Source: Cyanophora paradoxa
Taxonomy: Eukaryota > Glaucocystophyceae > Cyanophorales > Cyanophoraceae
Reading direction: 5' to 3'
Assembly: GCA_004431415.1 (NCBI GenBank)
Contig: QPMI01000049.1
Location: forward strand, 186,001-250,000
DNA: 64,000 nucleotides
Shown: positions 10,758-23,000 of the stretch, piece by piece
Layout: each line of letters opens with the position of its first letter
Numbering within the stretch: position 1 is the stretch's first letter
Translations under genes and position numbers: made by a program
Notes under the pieces: generated by a model
Database searches by the model: none
Seen by the model: only the letters and a program-made list of their open reading frames with translations
Told to the model about the DNA's origin: nothing

Positions 10758-11797
10758 ACCTGGTTTGGCAGGAGGAGGCACCGCGTGGCGCTGGCGGACG
10801 AGTGGGCCAGATCCAAGGCCACTACGGGGACGCTCAGGAGCGCTGCGGGGAATCGATGTCAGGGGCGACGGGGGGGCGACGTAGAGGGGCGCGCGGGCGC
10901 ACAGTTGCGCGTGCCGAGCGCCATCGGGTCCTCGAGGGCGGGCCCCGCCCGCCGGAGCCACTCGACGGCGGGCCGCCAGAGCTCGCGCCGCCCCAGCTCG
11001 TCCCGCACCTGCGCGACGCTCGTCGGCGGCCGCGCGCGCGCGTGAGCGCTGCCGCGCCACGCGGTCGGCTTCGCGAATTTGATCGCACCTCCCTCGACTT
11101 TTCCAGCGCGTCCGCGGCGAGGAGCATGGCCTGCATCGCCAGCAGCTCCGCGCCGGCGGTCGCTGCCGACGCGCTCGCCGCGGCGCAGATCGCGTCGAGC
11201 AGCGGCGCGTCCGACAGGAGAAGCCGCCAGACGCGGGCGCCTCCTCCCAGGATCTGCGGGAGCACAGTGTCGGCCACAGTGAACAAGAAGAGCAGGCAGC
11301 TGCAGGCGCAGCTTCGGTCAACGCGCTGACCATCAGGTGCATGATGCCCAGATCGCAGACGCGGATGGCCTCTCGCCAAGAAATGCTGGCGCTGTTGACC
11401 GGGAGCTGAAGGGGCCTCGGCGGGCATCGCAGGTTCGGGGGACCGTCGAGCTCGATGAAGCGCTCGCGCAGAGCCTTCCAACTGCGCGCGCGAGCGTGAG
11501 CGCTGCGCTTGTCCATGCACCGTGAGGCTTACGCACGCACCCACCATACTCCGGGAGCATGCAGATGGCCACGCTCGGTTCCCGGACACTCTGCACTCCC
11601 GTTATGGGATCTGCGACACCGAGGCGCCTCCACGAGCACACGTCGGCGATGCGCTGAGCATCGTCGCAGCTAAGAACGCGGAGCAGCGCCTCGGCGCTGC
11701 TGTGCGCCGCTTTCACCGCTGCCAGCCGCCTTGCGCGCTCCTGGGGGCTAGCCATGAACATCACATCGGCAAAGACGCTGCTCGACAGGTTGTCCAT
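8913..11797 (-). CDS. MYND zinc-finger protein, copy 1
   Basis: Minus-strand exons give, in order: N-terminus MDNLSSSVFADVMFMASP then QERARRLAAVKAAHSS (11797-11720); DISW-REAIRVCDLGIMHLMVSA (about 11390-11335); ILGGGARVWRLLLSDAPLL followed by LDAICAAA and ELLAMQAM (about 11260-11120); ARCRGVVTGALGSGIVPAA (about 10500-10450); AAIRARPGFINLLHRLKSD (about 10135-10080); and the finger. The finger is split by an intron of about 58 bases: VCGNAS...AFSKCSGCKQ (about 9400-9325) then VWYCSAECQKAAWKEHKPRC (about 9260-9200). The CxxC, YCSxxCQ and HxxxC ligands are present, but the first ligand pair is atypically spaced. The tail is Ala/Pro/Glu-rich and ends RLRKGFLGKSGL, with the stop at about 8915. The helical middle suggests an armadillo-like scaffold; function is unknown. 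A paralogue lies at 46.9-49.5 kb. Introns hold long poly-C runs on the coding strand. Confidence 0.7.
9640..10080 (-). other. Long C-rich intronic stretch in MYND copy 1
   Basis: On the plus strand this is almost pure G with A interruptions, including runs of more than 10 G near 9690-9712 and 9860-9876. On the coding (minus) strand it is a C/T tract, so it can act as an extended polypyrimidine tract. The G-rich strand has clear G-quadruplex potential. Open frames across it are low-complexity and not credible proteins. Confidence 0.6.
10726..10757. repeat. (CGG)n microsatellite
   Basis: About ten CGG units lie inside the MYND copy 1 gene region. It is probably intronic or in a low-complexity linker. 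The right-hand gene has a similar CCG run at 62.5 kb. Confidence 0.8.
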
Positions 11798-12360
11798 CGC
11801 GCTGGAGGGCCGCTTCTTGCCGCGTTCCGACTCGGCGGCGTTCGCCGGGGGGGGGGTACGACCTCGACTTCCGTCCCTGCCCTCAGCGAAGCGCTAGCTA
11901 CAGCCGCACTTCAAGCTCGCGCGCGTTTGGCCGCCTCTCGCTCATCGCCCCACGGCGCCGGCGTAGCAGTCGGATTTCACTCTTCGTGTGGTGCTTAGCG
12001 GCTCGCGCTCAGCGTCTAAACAATTGCAAGCCGTACCGCAGGACTGAGAATCGTTGCACGCTTCAGCGCTTGACAGCAACTCCAGTAATGCCTATTGCTC
12101 TCATATCCTGAAGCTGGGGCGGCTTACTCCGCCCATTCTTCAGCAATTGATCATGGAAGCCAAGTGCTAAATTAACTTGGACTTCAACTCGCCCCCTGCC
12201 CCTTGCTCGCCCCAGGACGTGCAAGGTGGGGTATAAATAAACGAACACGGCCGTTGCTGACTGCAGCTAGCGCTCGCTAGGCGGCGTAGTCCTGGGCTCG
12301 GGGCCTCCAGGAAAATCGAAATAGCGATCAAAGTGGACCAAAAAGTCCTGCCCGCGTCCG

Positions 12361-13530
12361 CCCGCGCCTTCGCCCCGCCCGGCGAGCCGTGCCGCCGCCC
12401 GCCGCGCCTCCGCCCCGCCCGTCGAGCCGCCCCGCTGCCCGCTGCGCCTCTGCCCCGCCCGTCGAGCCGCCCCGCTGCCCGTCTCTCCACCGCCCCGCCC
12501 GTCGAGCCCCGCCGCCGCCCGCCGCGCCTCCGCCCCGCCCGGCGAGCCGTGCCGCCGCCCGCCGCGCCTCCGCCCCGCCCGTCGAGCCGCCCCGCCGCCC
12601 GTCTCTCCACCGCCCCGCCCGGCGAGCCGTGCCGCCGCCCGCCGCGCCTCCGCCCCGCCCGTCGAGCCGCCCCGCTGCCCGTCTCTCCACCGCCCCGCCC
12701 GGCGAGCCGTGCCTCCGCCCGCCGCGCCTCCGCCCCGCCCGTCGAGCCGCCCCGCTGCCCGTCTCTCCACCGCCCCGCCCGGCGAGCCCCGCCGCCGCCC
12801 GCTGCGCCTCTGCCCCGCCCGTCGAGCCGCCCCGCTGCCCGTCTCTCCACCGCCCCGCCCGGCGAGCCCCGCCGCCGCCCGCCGCGCCTCCGCCCCGCCC
12901 GTCGAGCCGCCCCGCTGCCCGTCTCTCCACCGCCCCGCCCGGCGAGCCCCGCCGCCGCCCGCTGCGCCTCCGCCCGCCCGTCGAGCCGCCCCGCTGCCGT
13001 CTCTCACCGCCCCGCCCGGCGAGCCCCGCCGCCGCCCGCTGCGCCTCCGCCCCGCCCGTCGAGCCGCCCCGCTGCCCGTCTCTCCACCGCCCGCCCAGCG
13101 AGCCTTGCCGCCGGCCGCCGCACCTGCGCCCCACCCGGCGAGCCCCGCCGCCGCCCGCCGCGCCTCCGCCCCGCCCGTCGAGCCGCCCCGCTGCCCGTCT
13201 CTCCACCGCCCCGCCCGGCGAGCCCCGCCGCCGCCCGCTGCGCCTCCGCCCCGCCCGTCGAGCCGCCCCGCTGCCCGTCTCTCCACCGCCCCGCCCAGCG
13301 AGCCTTGCCGCCGGCCGCCGCACCTGCGCCCCACCCGGCGAGCCGCGCAGCCGCCCGCCGCGCCTCCGCCCGCCCGGGCCGCCGCCCGCCGCGCCTCCGC
13401 CCCGCCTGAAGATCCACGCGGCCGCCCGCCGCGCCACCGCCCGCGGCCGCCGCGCCCCCGCCCCGCCAGGCCACCCGTCGAGCCGCGCCGCCGCTTGTCT
13501 CTCCACCGCCGGGCGGCCCCGCCTGGCGAG
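12361..13530. repeat. GC-rich minisatellite, 80-base unit of two 40-base halves
   Basis: Two related 40-base halves alternate. One starts GGCGAGCC(G/C) and ends CTCCGCCCCGCCC; the other starts GTCGAGCCGCCCCGCTGCCC and contains GTCTCTCCAC. Both end in CGCCCCGCCC, so the 80-base unit arose from an older 40-base unit. About 14 composite units are recognisable, with decay after about 13300. Most frames on both strands are open through it, giving long Arg/Gly/Ala or Pro/Arg reading frames, but this is expected from composition and I do not call a gene. It lies upstream of MYND copy 1. Confidence 0.9.
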
Positions 13531-15544
13531 CTTGCGCTTCCAGTCGCCCGCATGCGAGATCTGGAGCCGCGAGTCAGCGAAGGCGGAGCGGGCCTCGGCG
13601 GGGATCGGGCGCCGGCGAGCGTCCGGCCGGGAGGAGCGCGTACCTTCATCGAAGATCGCGAGGCGAAGTCGCGCGGGGCTGCAGCCTGCAGCTGCAGGAA
13701 GTGTTAAGTGCGAGTCCTGCGGTCGCGGGTGACCACGGAAGCGAGAGCGCAGGCCGGACAAGCACTCCTGCGTGAGAAAATTAGCAAGAATAGCCCAAAG
13801 AGCGACCGCAGCACGTCCGAGAGCACGAGTAAAGCGGCGTTCCGCTGATCGGACTGGCGCGCTGCGGACAATGCCGTTCGGGACTCCGGGCGGAAGCCGC
13901 CCGCTTTCTAAAGCTCCCTGGTGAGCACAGAGTTATGAAGAAGTCGGCAGCTCGCGGGAGGCGGGCCACGGACCTGACTCGTCAGAGTCCGCTCGCGGCC
14001 CGCTCTCGCTGCCGACCTGCGCGTATGAGATGTACGCAGCACCAGAGAGATCGCTGCTGCACGCTCCGCTCGCCCGCGGGCGCCGCAAGGCATGCGCTAA
14101 GGCGGGCTGATACCTGTACCCCAGCGGAAGACCTCGCTCTTAGCTAGAGGCACGTAACACAAGCGGCGAGCGCAGCTATGGACTGGAGACACTAGCTATG
14201 AAGATTGGAGAGCGCCACAGCAGACGCCGCAGCCGCCGCAGGTGATGTGGCCGCATCGCGGCAGGCCGCTCGCGCCCAGCAGCGTACCGAGAGCTACGTG
14301 GGATGCTTGGTGCGCTGGATCGGTCCCCGCGAGCTCCCGTTGCGCTCTCCAGCTGCGCCGACCTCGGTAGAAGTCGCTCCTCCGGGCCCAGGTTCGGCGC
14401 AGCTCCCCGCTTTACATCACACGAGTTGCACGCCGATGAAAGAACGCCATTCGTATGCTTTCAGCCCGACCCGACGCGATTCCGTGCAGGCCGGCAGGCG
14501 GCGTGCGGATTCCTTGCATGCAGCTTCGAGAGCGCCTGACGGCAGCGAGCATGCGGAACGCTCTACAGTTGATCTTCGATCGATCCTGTTGCAGGCGAGC
14601 CACGCCCGCGCCCGCGTTGCGCACGAGCGCCGACTCCCGCCGCAGTTCCATGGCCGCACGGCCGCACCCGTGCGCCCCCGCCCCAATCGCTGCGCATTGC
14701 TGTGATCCTCGCCTCAGGCGCTCGCGAAGCGGCTGTGCGGGAGCGGGTCCTCCGCCGCTCCTTTCCCCCTCGCAGGCGCCGGCGCGGTGGCTTCATGAAG
14801 GAGGTGGAGGCGCCCGGGCCCTCGCCGAGCTCGCCCAGGCCCGCGGGCCGGGCTCCTTAGTGGGGGGAGAGTCGACTTTCGGCCGACCACGTTGGGTTAT
14901 AAAGCACTTTTATACGAGTTAAAATGATCCTAGTCTCAGCCCCGGGAGCTTACTTCTAGAACCGTCTTTCGGGAGGCTTTGCCGAGCCGCTAAGCCACGG
15001 GAATATATGCTGCCGGCCCGCGCGCTCTCTTTCCCCTCGCACTAGTCTGCATCTAATCTCGATTTCTAACTGTTCAGATTTTGCAGGCGAGCTCTCTACG
15101 CGAAGCTACAGCGGAGCTCCGCGCTTTTTTGGTGCGCGCTCGCCAGACCACGGCGCCGTTCTTAAGCTTTATTCATGCTCTTAAATGTCTCTTCAATGCG
15201 CGCTGCTGCGCACCTTCAGATCGCCCCCATCCGACCCCCCCTCGTCCGACCTTATTCTGACATTATCTCCTATAGCTAGGACGGGCTTCTCGGCCCGGCG
15301 GCGGCGGCGGGGCTCCCCGTGCAAGCATTGGCACGGCACATCCACACGCCGAGCGCGGCGTCCGGCGCCGCGGCCTGCGAGGAGCGTGGGCCCGGAATAT
15401 CTCCTGGAGAGCCCTCTGGGCCGCGGCGCTCCTCTGCCCTTTCGCCGCTTTCATGTTTAGATGTGAAGCAGAGCTTCTCATGTAGTGCTTTCGCTTTAGA
15501 TGTAGAGCAGTGCTCTGTGTGTGCCATGGCGCTAGCGCTGGCGC

Positions 15545-15740
15545 GCTCAGCCTGATTCAGCCTGACCAGCCGACTCCAGCCTGATGATTCTTGGAATCAG
15601 GCTTGGCCATGGGTGCAGGCTGGAGTCCGGCCTGTGTCGAAATCAGGCCAGGCTGATAGCTAATCAGTCTAGCCTGTTTAGCAATCAGGCTGGCCATGGC
15701 CCAGTGGGGTCAGGCTGAAGGCTCAGCCTGATTAAAGGAA
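15545..15740. repeat. Cluster of CAGCCTGATT / AATCAGGCTG motifs in both orientations
   Basis: At least ten copies of CAGCCTG or CAGGCTG occur in under 200 bases, several extended to TCAGCCTGATT or its complement. The mixed orientation allows multiple hairpins. It is short inverted-repeat DNA rather than a coding sequence. Confidence 0.75.
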
Positions 15741-15925
15741 TATTTAAGGACACGCTCCCCGGCCCTTTATCGTGAGCTTCAGGTCCCCCCTGCCCCGCCC
15801 CCGCCCCCCAGCCTGGCAGGCCCCTCAAGCTCCCCCCCCCCCCTCCCCCCCTCCGATCCCTCCCCTCTCGAGCTCATCCCCCGCGCGCTCCGAGGCTCCC
15901 ACTTAATTATATAAGCTTTCCCCCT

Positions 15926-15932
15926 TCCTTAG

Positions 15933-15963
<31 letters not shown>
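15926..15963. repeat. Poly-C tract (more than 30 C)
   Basis: An uninterrupted C run in a wider C/T-rich stretch beginning near 15780. Similar tracts in this window sit in introns of genes read on the C-rich strand, but no flanking exon is visible here. Confidence 0.8.
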
Positions 15964-16779
15964 TTCGAATTCCCCCACCATCTCCCTCTCCCCACCTCCA
16001 CTCGCCCCCCCCTTTTTTTATTATATATATATTTATACAATAAGCCTCGATCGAGTCCGCCGGGGTGGCGCCCGCGGCCGGCGGGTCGCGACCCGCCGGC
16101 CGGCGGGGGACGGTCGACGACTCGACGTCGGCGCGCCGCGGCGCCGCGGCGGCCCGCGGCCGCGGCCGCGGCCCGCGGGCCCGGCGCCGGGCCCGCGCGA
16201 CGCAGGCGCGCGCGGCACGCGTACGTGCGTATATAGTAATTATAACCCCGCCATCACTATCCGGCGGAGTCCGGCGGCGGGGCGGGAGACTCTGAGAGGA
16301 GGGGGATCTAGGGCGCGGACCCGAGACGATGCCAGAGGCCATGGCCAGACTCTGAGAGGCTGCCTTGTTGCTCTCGTACGGGGGAGGCCCTCGCAGCTGA
16401 TGTTCGAAGCTTAAGCCTGCGCGCACCGCGGCGCGGCGCGCGTTCGGGCGCGCGGCGGGGCGGCGGCGAGCGGGGGCGGCCACGCACGCGGGCGCATTCC
16501 GAGTCCGGCGGAGCTTAATATTCGGCGCTTTTCGGCATACTATCATAGCCTCGCTGTGCCGAATATTTGAAACTGCCAGAATTGCAGATGTGTGGCAGAA
16601 GAAGGATCAATGTACCCGCCGCCTAGGCGGACTGGCTCTGTAACCCTCTGTTGCCGAAATTTGAATATGATGCCGATCAACCTCAATTTCGGCGCATTTC
16701 TCGGGTTTTGCCGAAATAAAGTCACGGTACATGGATATAGCATGTTTTACAGTACTACGGTAGTCAAGCCACTGCATGG

Positions 16780-18720
16780 CCCAGTACTAGTGGGCCTGGG
16801 GCCTGGGCAGTGCCTCTGTGGGCAGCCTGGGCAGTGGGCAGTGGGCACTGGGCACTGGGCAGTGGGCACAGTACTAGTGGGCAGGGCCGGGCCATCCACT
16901 GGGCCAGACTCTGAAGGCTGCGCATACAGCATGATACAGCATCATACAGGCTGCAGCTGCAGCCCCAGCTAGGCCAGGCCGCCAGGCCTAGTACTGCCAG
17001 GCTGGAGAACTAGTTAATTTAGTAGAGGAAAATGGAAAATAATTAGTACTTCGCCAAAAATGCCCATATTTAGCAGCTGGTAAAACTTTATAATTAGTAG
17101 GTCCGACGGTCAGTCGATCGGGTGCATGCATCCGACGCGCATAATATATAAGTTAAAAAACATTTTTTGTTTTTTTGGTGAATTACCGGCCACAGCCTCT
17201 AGTCTACTCCAGCACCTAGTCTAAAAACATATTTGGGCGGAGAGGGGATATCGGTTCTAGCTAGCTCAGCGGCTAGGTCATGATCAGTCTTGACAGGCCT
17301 AGCTAGGGCCCGGGGCTTTTGTATGACGGAGACGGGACTACCGGGTACCCCTACAAATTCTCGGCTTTAGCAGGCGGGAAATATCCGCCCAAAAACTTTT
17401 ACTAAGTTAGTGCTATAAATATGCAGCCACCGTGGGCCGTGGGCCGTGGCACGAGTCGATCGCGACTCGCGACCGTCGGACTCGCGACTCGCGAGTCGAG
17501 GGCCCGAGGCAGCTGGACTCTGCTGCTGGAGGCTGCTGGAGTCCGACGGTCAGCAGCTGGACAGCCCGGCGGCCTGCCAGGCTGGCCGGACGGTCCGACG
17601 GTCTGGTCCCAGTGTCCCACCGTCTGGACTCTGGAGTCTGGACTCTGGACTCTGGACCCAGTGGACCGTGCCTGGGCCCTGGAGGCCCTGGACCGAGGCT
17701 GGACGTCGACCAGCCTGGGCCCTGGGGCCCTGGACGTCGAGTCGTCGACGCGGCGGATCCCGGACTCCGGGAGTGGACGGTGGACCGGCCACGACCGCTT
17801 CCGAGTCCGACGTTCGACGTCGACCTCAGTGCCGACTCGACTCATGATCAGCCTGCAGCTGCATCATCCTGCATGGCACGTGCACTGATGGCAGTGCCGA
17901 GTCACTGCCGACTCGAGCTCGGCGAGTCACTGCGCGCCGAGTCACTGAGAGTCACTGAGTCAGTGCCGACTCACTGCCGAGTCAGTCAGTGAGTGAGTGG
18001 CCCCGGGGTCGCGTTGCGCATGCCATGTAGGGCTGGGCACAGTGGCGCCAGTGGCCAGTGGGACCCCGCCACTGGACTGACTCAGTGGCACTTTTTGCCA
18101 CTAGATACAACATGCCAGTTGCATACAAACGACGGAAAATCGCGGGGGGTGGGGGTAGGCTCTTGTCGTCAGATCGACCCGACCCGAAGTTGATGGGCGG
18201 ATTTCCGCCTTTTTTGAGCCGATCTTCTCCATTTTCGGTGCGGTACCGGTTTTCGCATCGGCGGAGTCGAAAACCCTTCAAGCTTAAGGCTTATTTGTTA
18301 CAGGAGGGTGGGGCTTGCACTTTAATTTCCTCGACCCTGTACATGTAAAATCGATTGCGCGAAGCGCCTGAAAGCTCGGCGCTTTTTCGCTTAGTTTAGG
18401 TCGTTTTTTGCTTCAGAATCACAGGTACCCCCCTCCCACTGGCGCCACTGAGTGGGGTGCCAGTGGGGGGGGGCCACTGACTCAGTGGGGTCGGACCGGA
18501 CCCCCACTACGCCCACCCCTAATGCCATGATGCACTGCCGAGTCAGTGCCGACTCAGCAGAGTCAGCACTGAGCTCGAGTCAGCACTGACTCAGCAGTGC
18601 CGAGCCGGCGAGTCAGTGCGACTCAGTGGACTCAGTGCCGACTCATGAATCATGATGAGCTCGAGTGCCGAGTCAGTGCCGACCGCATTCATGGTCATGA
18701 GCCCGTTGAGCCGCTAACTT
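16780..18720. repeat. Low-complexity region with TGAGTCA/GCCGACTC palindromes
   Basis: The stretch starts with tandem GTGGGCA/CTGGGCA units (16795-16880), continues with GACTCTG(G) units (17600-17660), and then holds dense copies of GAGTCAGTGCCGACTC and its halves (17890-18000 and 18530-18690). The last motif is close to its own reverse complement, so it can fold back on itself. No protein-coding exon is convincing. Confidence 0.7.
17170..17222 (-). mobile_element. 3'-end fragment of the 42.8-kb element
   Basis: The sequence after a T run, GGTGAATTACCGGCCACAG followed by CCTCTAG and an AGCACC block, matches the left end of the insertion at 42790 over roughly 45 bases with small changes. As in the full copy, it is preceded by a T tract, i.e. 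a minus-strand A tail. It is a short truncated copy. Confidence 0.65.
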
Positions 18721-20060
18721 ACTAAGCTTGCAACTTCTTGCAAGTTGATCTGCAATGTCTCGAGACTCGAGCTCCAAATGGATGCAAATGTGGCCGATTC
18801 GTTTCAGTCTCATCAATCATTCATCGCGAATCGATTCGCGATCGCGATGATCGATTTCTTCGCGAAAAATTAAAAATTCAGTGATTTCAATTAAGAAAAC
18901 GTGACGCTGCTGGTACAATGTTATATATCTATATTTAGCAGACTACAATAAGTCAGAGTTTAAAATTGTCTGAATATTCGATGATTTTTGCTTTAAGCAA
19001 GTCCATGTTAATTTCTCTTTATCCGATCGCGTGACGTTCGCTTTCATGTCGAAGATGCGAAGTTACAGTTTCCCGTCATGACGGACACGAACTCACGCCG
19101 ACGGACGGCGAGTCTGCGACTTGCAAGTTGCAATTGAGGCACTAGTACTGGAGGGTACGGATATCGTTCGCGGATCCGCCCGCGTGCTTAGAATAGCACA
19201 CCGTGGCACCTTCGCGAATCTGCACCCTCCGCCGGGCCGGGCACGAGTTGCCTGCGAATCCAGATCTCCTCACTGAGTCAGGGGCCTGATCATCGGATCT
19301 CGTGAGTCTGCGGCAGCTACTCGTGTAGCGCGAGCGCGAATTCGAACGTTCCTTCGAGCTATTACGCGCATACTGCAGCAGCGTGCAACTGCAGGCACGC
19401 GCGCGCGCCGTCGGGTGCTCGCCCAGCTCCAAACGCAGTACCGCCGTAGCCCGCGCAGCAGTACGTATACAAGGCAACATCATACATGCACGCCTGCAGC
19501 AGCGGCATAAGCGCATCACAGCAGCACGCATAGCACACCAGCGCCAGCATGTGCATCCGTGCATGCATCTGATCATGAACATGACAGGAGACCGATATCG
19601 ATATCGGACGTCGAGGTCGGGCCTTGGATCCAGTGTGCATATGGGCGCGCGTGCGCGACGTCCTGTCAAGTTCGACATGCACACGTACGAGCCGCGCCGC
19701 TCGCGAGGTCCTGCACGCGCGCAGACATATATTGACATCGCCCTTGCATGGCCAGGCGAAGGTCAAGGTCCAACTGTACAGGCCGGCGCCCCTTCAAGGC
19801 CCTAGGCCTACAGTTGCTCTTTACTATGGCTATCATCAAATGCATGTCCCTTCGAGTGCAAGGTGCGCGCGTACAGAGGGCTGTAACTAGGCACTATAAA
19901 TAAACATGTACATCATGGCATGTACATGCGACGGCGCCCGGCGGCCGTACGCATAATCGAACGATATTCATATTGATTTATATATATATTCGAAATACAT
20001 TTGTCGATGTGCTTTAATGAAGTCACGGACCCAAGCCTGATGCTCTTGCGCATCCGCAGC

Positions 20061-23000
20061 AGCTTCTCTATCGGCTCCGATCGTTGCGGGGCCCGCGGCC
20101 GGGGGCGCCTCGGACCGCATCGCGATCGCGCGCGACGCCGACGGCGCGGTCGAGCTCGCCGTCACTGTGGACGCGGCGGCGACGGCGGCCACCGTGACGT
20201 GCACGGCGGCCGGGGATGGGCGGGCCTCCGGAGATCGGCCCGTCGCCTCCGCGTCCGTCGATCGCAACGCAATCAAGCACGCCGCCGCCGCGAACGGCGC
20301 GGCGCGCTCGGCGACCATCGATATCGCGATCAAGGTCCGCAGAGAAATTCTGGGGCACTAGTTTCCAAGCCCCCGAAAACGAAAACGTGCATTTGGGCGC
20401 CCCTCTTCGCTGAGAATAGAGTTCCGATTTCGCTAGATCTCTAGGCTCTAGCGCTAGCGCTGTAGCTAGCCACGCTGGGACGCTCGCGTGGGCAAGGCCC
20501 CACGGCCGGACATCGATCCCGAATGCATATATACGTTTAAGGGTGTAGCTAAATTTTAGAATCTTTTGCCTGACTTGAGCTCGACTTGGAGCGTCTTAAG
20601 CTTTTACACCAGACCCAATTGCAACCCGTTTTAATTTATGAGCTTGGGCAGTCATAAAGAATATTCGAGCCGCTGAGCCAAGCGTTTTCCATATACAATA
20701 TCTAGATCTGGCTGTCCAGCTTTCGATCGATCGCTACATCTGATGATCTACTATTAATATTCCTCATGATCATAGATAGATATATACATAAATATATAGA
20801 TGCATGAGAGCTCTCGCGATCCAATATCGATGTTGACGATTCGTTCGCGCTAACTCACACTACGCGACGCTTTGTTTCGGGCGCAGGTCACCCTAGAGGG
20901 CGGGGCCCGCTACGAGTGCACCGCCGTGCAGACGCTGGACGGCGGCCTCACGTGGTCCCCCCCGTCCAGCGCGGTCCCAGTCGATCTCACCACGCGTGCG
21001 GCTGCCGCGGGCGCCCCATCGGCTCCGATCATTGCGGGGCCCGCGGGCGCCTCGGACCGCATCGCAATCGCGCGCGACGCCGACGGCGCGGTCGAGCTCG
21101 CCGTCACTGTGGACGCGGCGGCGACGGCGGCCACCGTGACGTGCACGGCGGCCGGGGATGGGCGGGCCTCCGGAGATCGGCCCGTCGCCTCCGCGTCCGT
21201 CGATCGCAACGCAATCAAGCACGCCGCCGCCGCGAGTGGGGCGTCACGCTTGGCGACCATCGCGATTAAGGTCCGCAGAGACCTTTTGGGGCGCTAGTTT
21301 AATTTCTAAGCCCCTGGAAACGATAAAAGTGCATTTTTTATGATTAGGTGCCCCTCTTTGCCCCGAATAGAGTTTCGATTTCTCTAGATCTAGATTTCTG
21401 GGCCCGGCGGCCGCGGGCTCCAGGGCTATCTATAGCGCTAGCTGCACTGGGACGCTCGCGCGGGCAAGGTTCCGGATCCCGAATGCAAATGTTTACAAGT
21501 GCAGCTAATTTTTGAAATTGAACCTTTTAGCTGACTTGAGCTCGCCTTGGAGCTTCTGAAGCTGTTTCACTAGGCTCCACCCTTTTGATTCGGGCAGCCA
21601 TAAATAATAGCGTTTTCCAAAGGCTGTCCAGCGGTCAATTGATCGCTATATCTGATGATCTACTATTAATATTGCCCATGATCACATATATGCACAACAG
21701 CGCTCGCGATCCGATCGCGATGCCATGATGGCGATATCGATGTCGACGATTCGTTCGCGCTAACTCACACTACGCGACGCTTTGTTCCGCGCGCAGGTCA
21801 CCCTAGAGGGCGGGCCCGCTACGAGTGCACCGCCGCGCAGACGCTGGACGGCGGCCTCACGTGGTCCCCCCCGTCCAGCGCGGTCCCAGTCGATCTCACC
21901 ACGCGTGCGGCTGCCGCGGGCGCCCCATCGGCTCCGATCATTGCGGGGCCCGCGGGCGCCTCGGACCGCATCGCAATCGCGCGCGACGCCGACGGCGCGG
22001 TCGAGCTCGCCGTCACTGTGGACGCGGCGGCGACGGCGGCCACCGTGACGTGCACGGCGGCCGGGGATGGGCGGGCCTCCGGAGATCGGCCCGTCGCCTC
22101 CGCGTCCGTCGATCGCAACGCAATCAAGCACGCCGCCGCCGCGAGTGGGGCGTCACGCTTGGCGACCATCGCGATTAAGGTCCGCAGAGACCTTTTGGGG
22201 CGCTAGTTTAATTTCTAAGCCCCTGGAAACGATAAAAGTGCATTTTTTATGATTAGGTGCCCCTCTTTGCCCCGAATAGAGTTTCGATTTCTCTAGATCT
22301 AGATTTCTGGGCCCGGCGGCCGCGGGGCTCCAGGGCTATCTATAGCGCTAGCTGCACTGGGACGCTCGCGCGGGCAAGGTTCCGGATCCCGAATGCAAAT
22401 GTTTACAAGTGCAGCTAATTTTTGAAATTGAACCTTTTAGCTGACTTGAGCTCGCCTTGGAGCTTCTGAAGCTGTTTCACTAGGCTCCACCCTTTTGATT
22501 CGGGCAGCCATAAATAATAGCGTTTTCCAAAGGCTGTCCAGCGGTCAATTGATCGCTATATCTGATGATCTACTATTAATATTGCCCATGATCACATATA
22601 TGCACAACAGCGCTCGCGATCCGATCGCGATGCCATGATGGCGATATCGATGTCGACGATTCGTTCGCGCTAACTCACACTACGCGACGCTTTGTTCCGC
22701 GCGCAGGTCACCCTAGAGGGCGGGGCCCGCTACGAGTGCACCGCCGCGCAGACGCTGGACGGCGGCCTCACGTGGTCCCCCCCGTCCAGCGCGGTCCCAG
22801 TCGATCTCACCACGCGTGCGGCTGCCGCGGGCGCCCCATCGGCTCCGATCATTGCGGGGCCCGCGGGCGCCTCGGACCGCATCGCAATCGCGCGCGACGC
22901 CGACGGCGCGGTCGAGCTCGCCGTCACTGTGGACGCGGCGGCGACGGCAGCCACCGTGACGTGCACGGCGGCCGGGGATGGGCGGGCCTCCGGAGATCGG

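Larger units (their letters stand above)
13540..20060. other. Repeat-rich region without a supportable gene
   Basis: About 6.5 kb between the minisatellite and the giant gene. It contains C-rich tracts (15780-15963, including a run of more than 30 C), a cluster of CAGGCTG/CAGCCTG motifs, tandem GTGGGCA and CTGGACT repeats, GAGTCAGTGCCGACTC palindromes and a fragment of the 42.8-kb element. Open frames at 14205-14705 and 19383-19805 have no recognisable domain, no consistent splice context and shadow-like composition. The first exons of the giant gene may lie toward its right end. Confidence 0.55.

Noticed and set aside
12267-13761. Long Arg/Gly/Ala or Pro/Arg proteins on both strands
   Set aside because: These are frame readings of the 80-base GC-rich minisatellite; no flanking exon, domain or splice logic supports them.
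14205-14705. Open frame starting MESATADAAAAAGDVAAS
   Set aside because: Composition resembles random GC-rich DNA, there is no domain and competing frames overlap it on both strands.
14930-15010. tRNA gene on the minus strand
   Set aside because: An A-box-like and a weak B-box-like segment are present, but no acceptor stem or cloverleaf can be formed.
19142-19805. Overlapping open frames on both strands (140-198 residues)
   Set aside because: Cys/Arg/His-rich shadow composition without splice context or recognisable motif. Could be upstream sequence of the giant gene, but nothing proves it.
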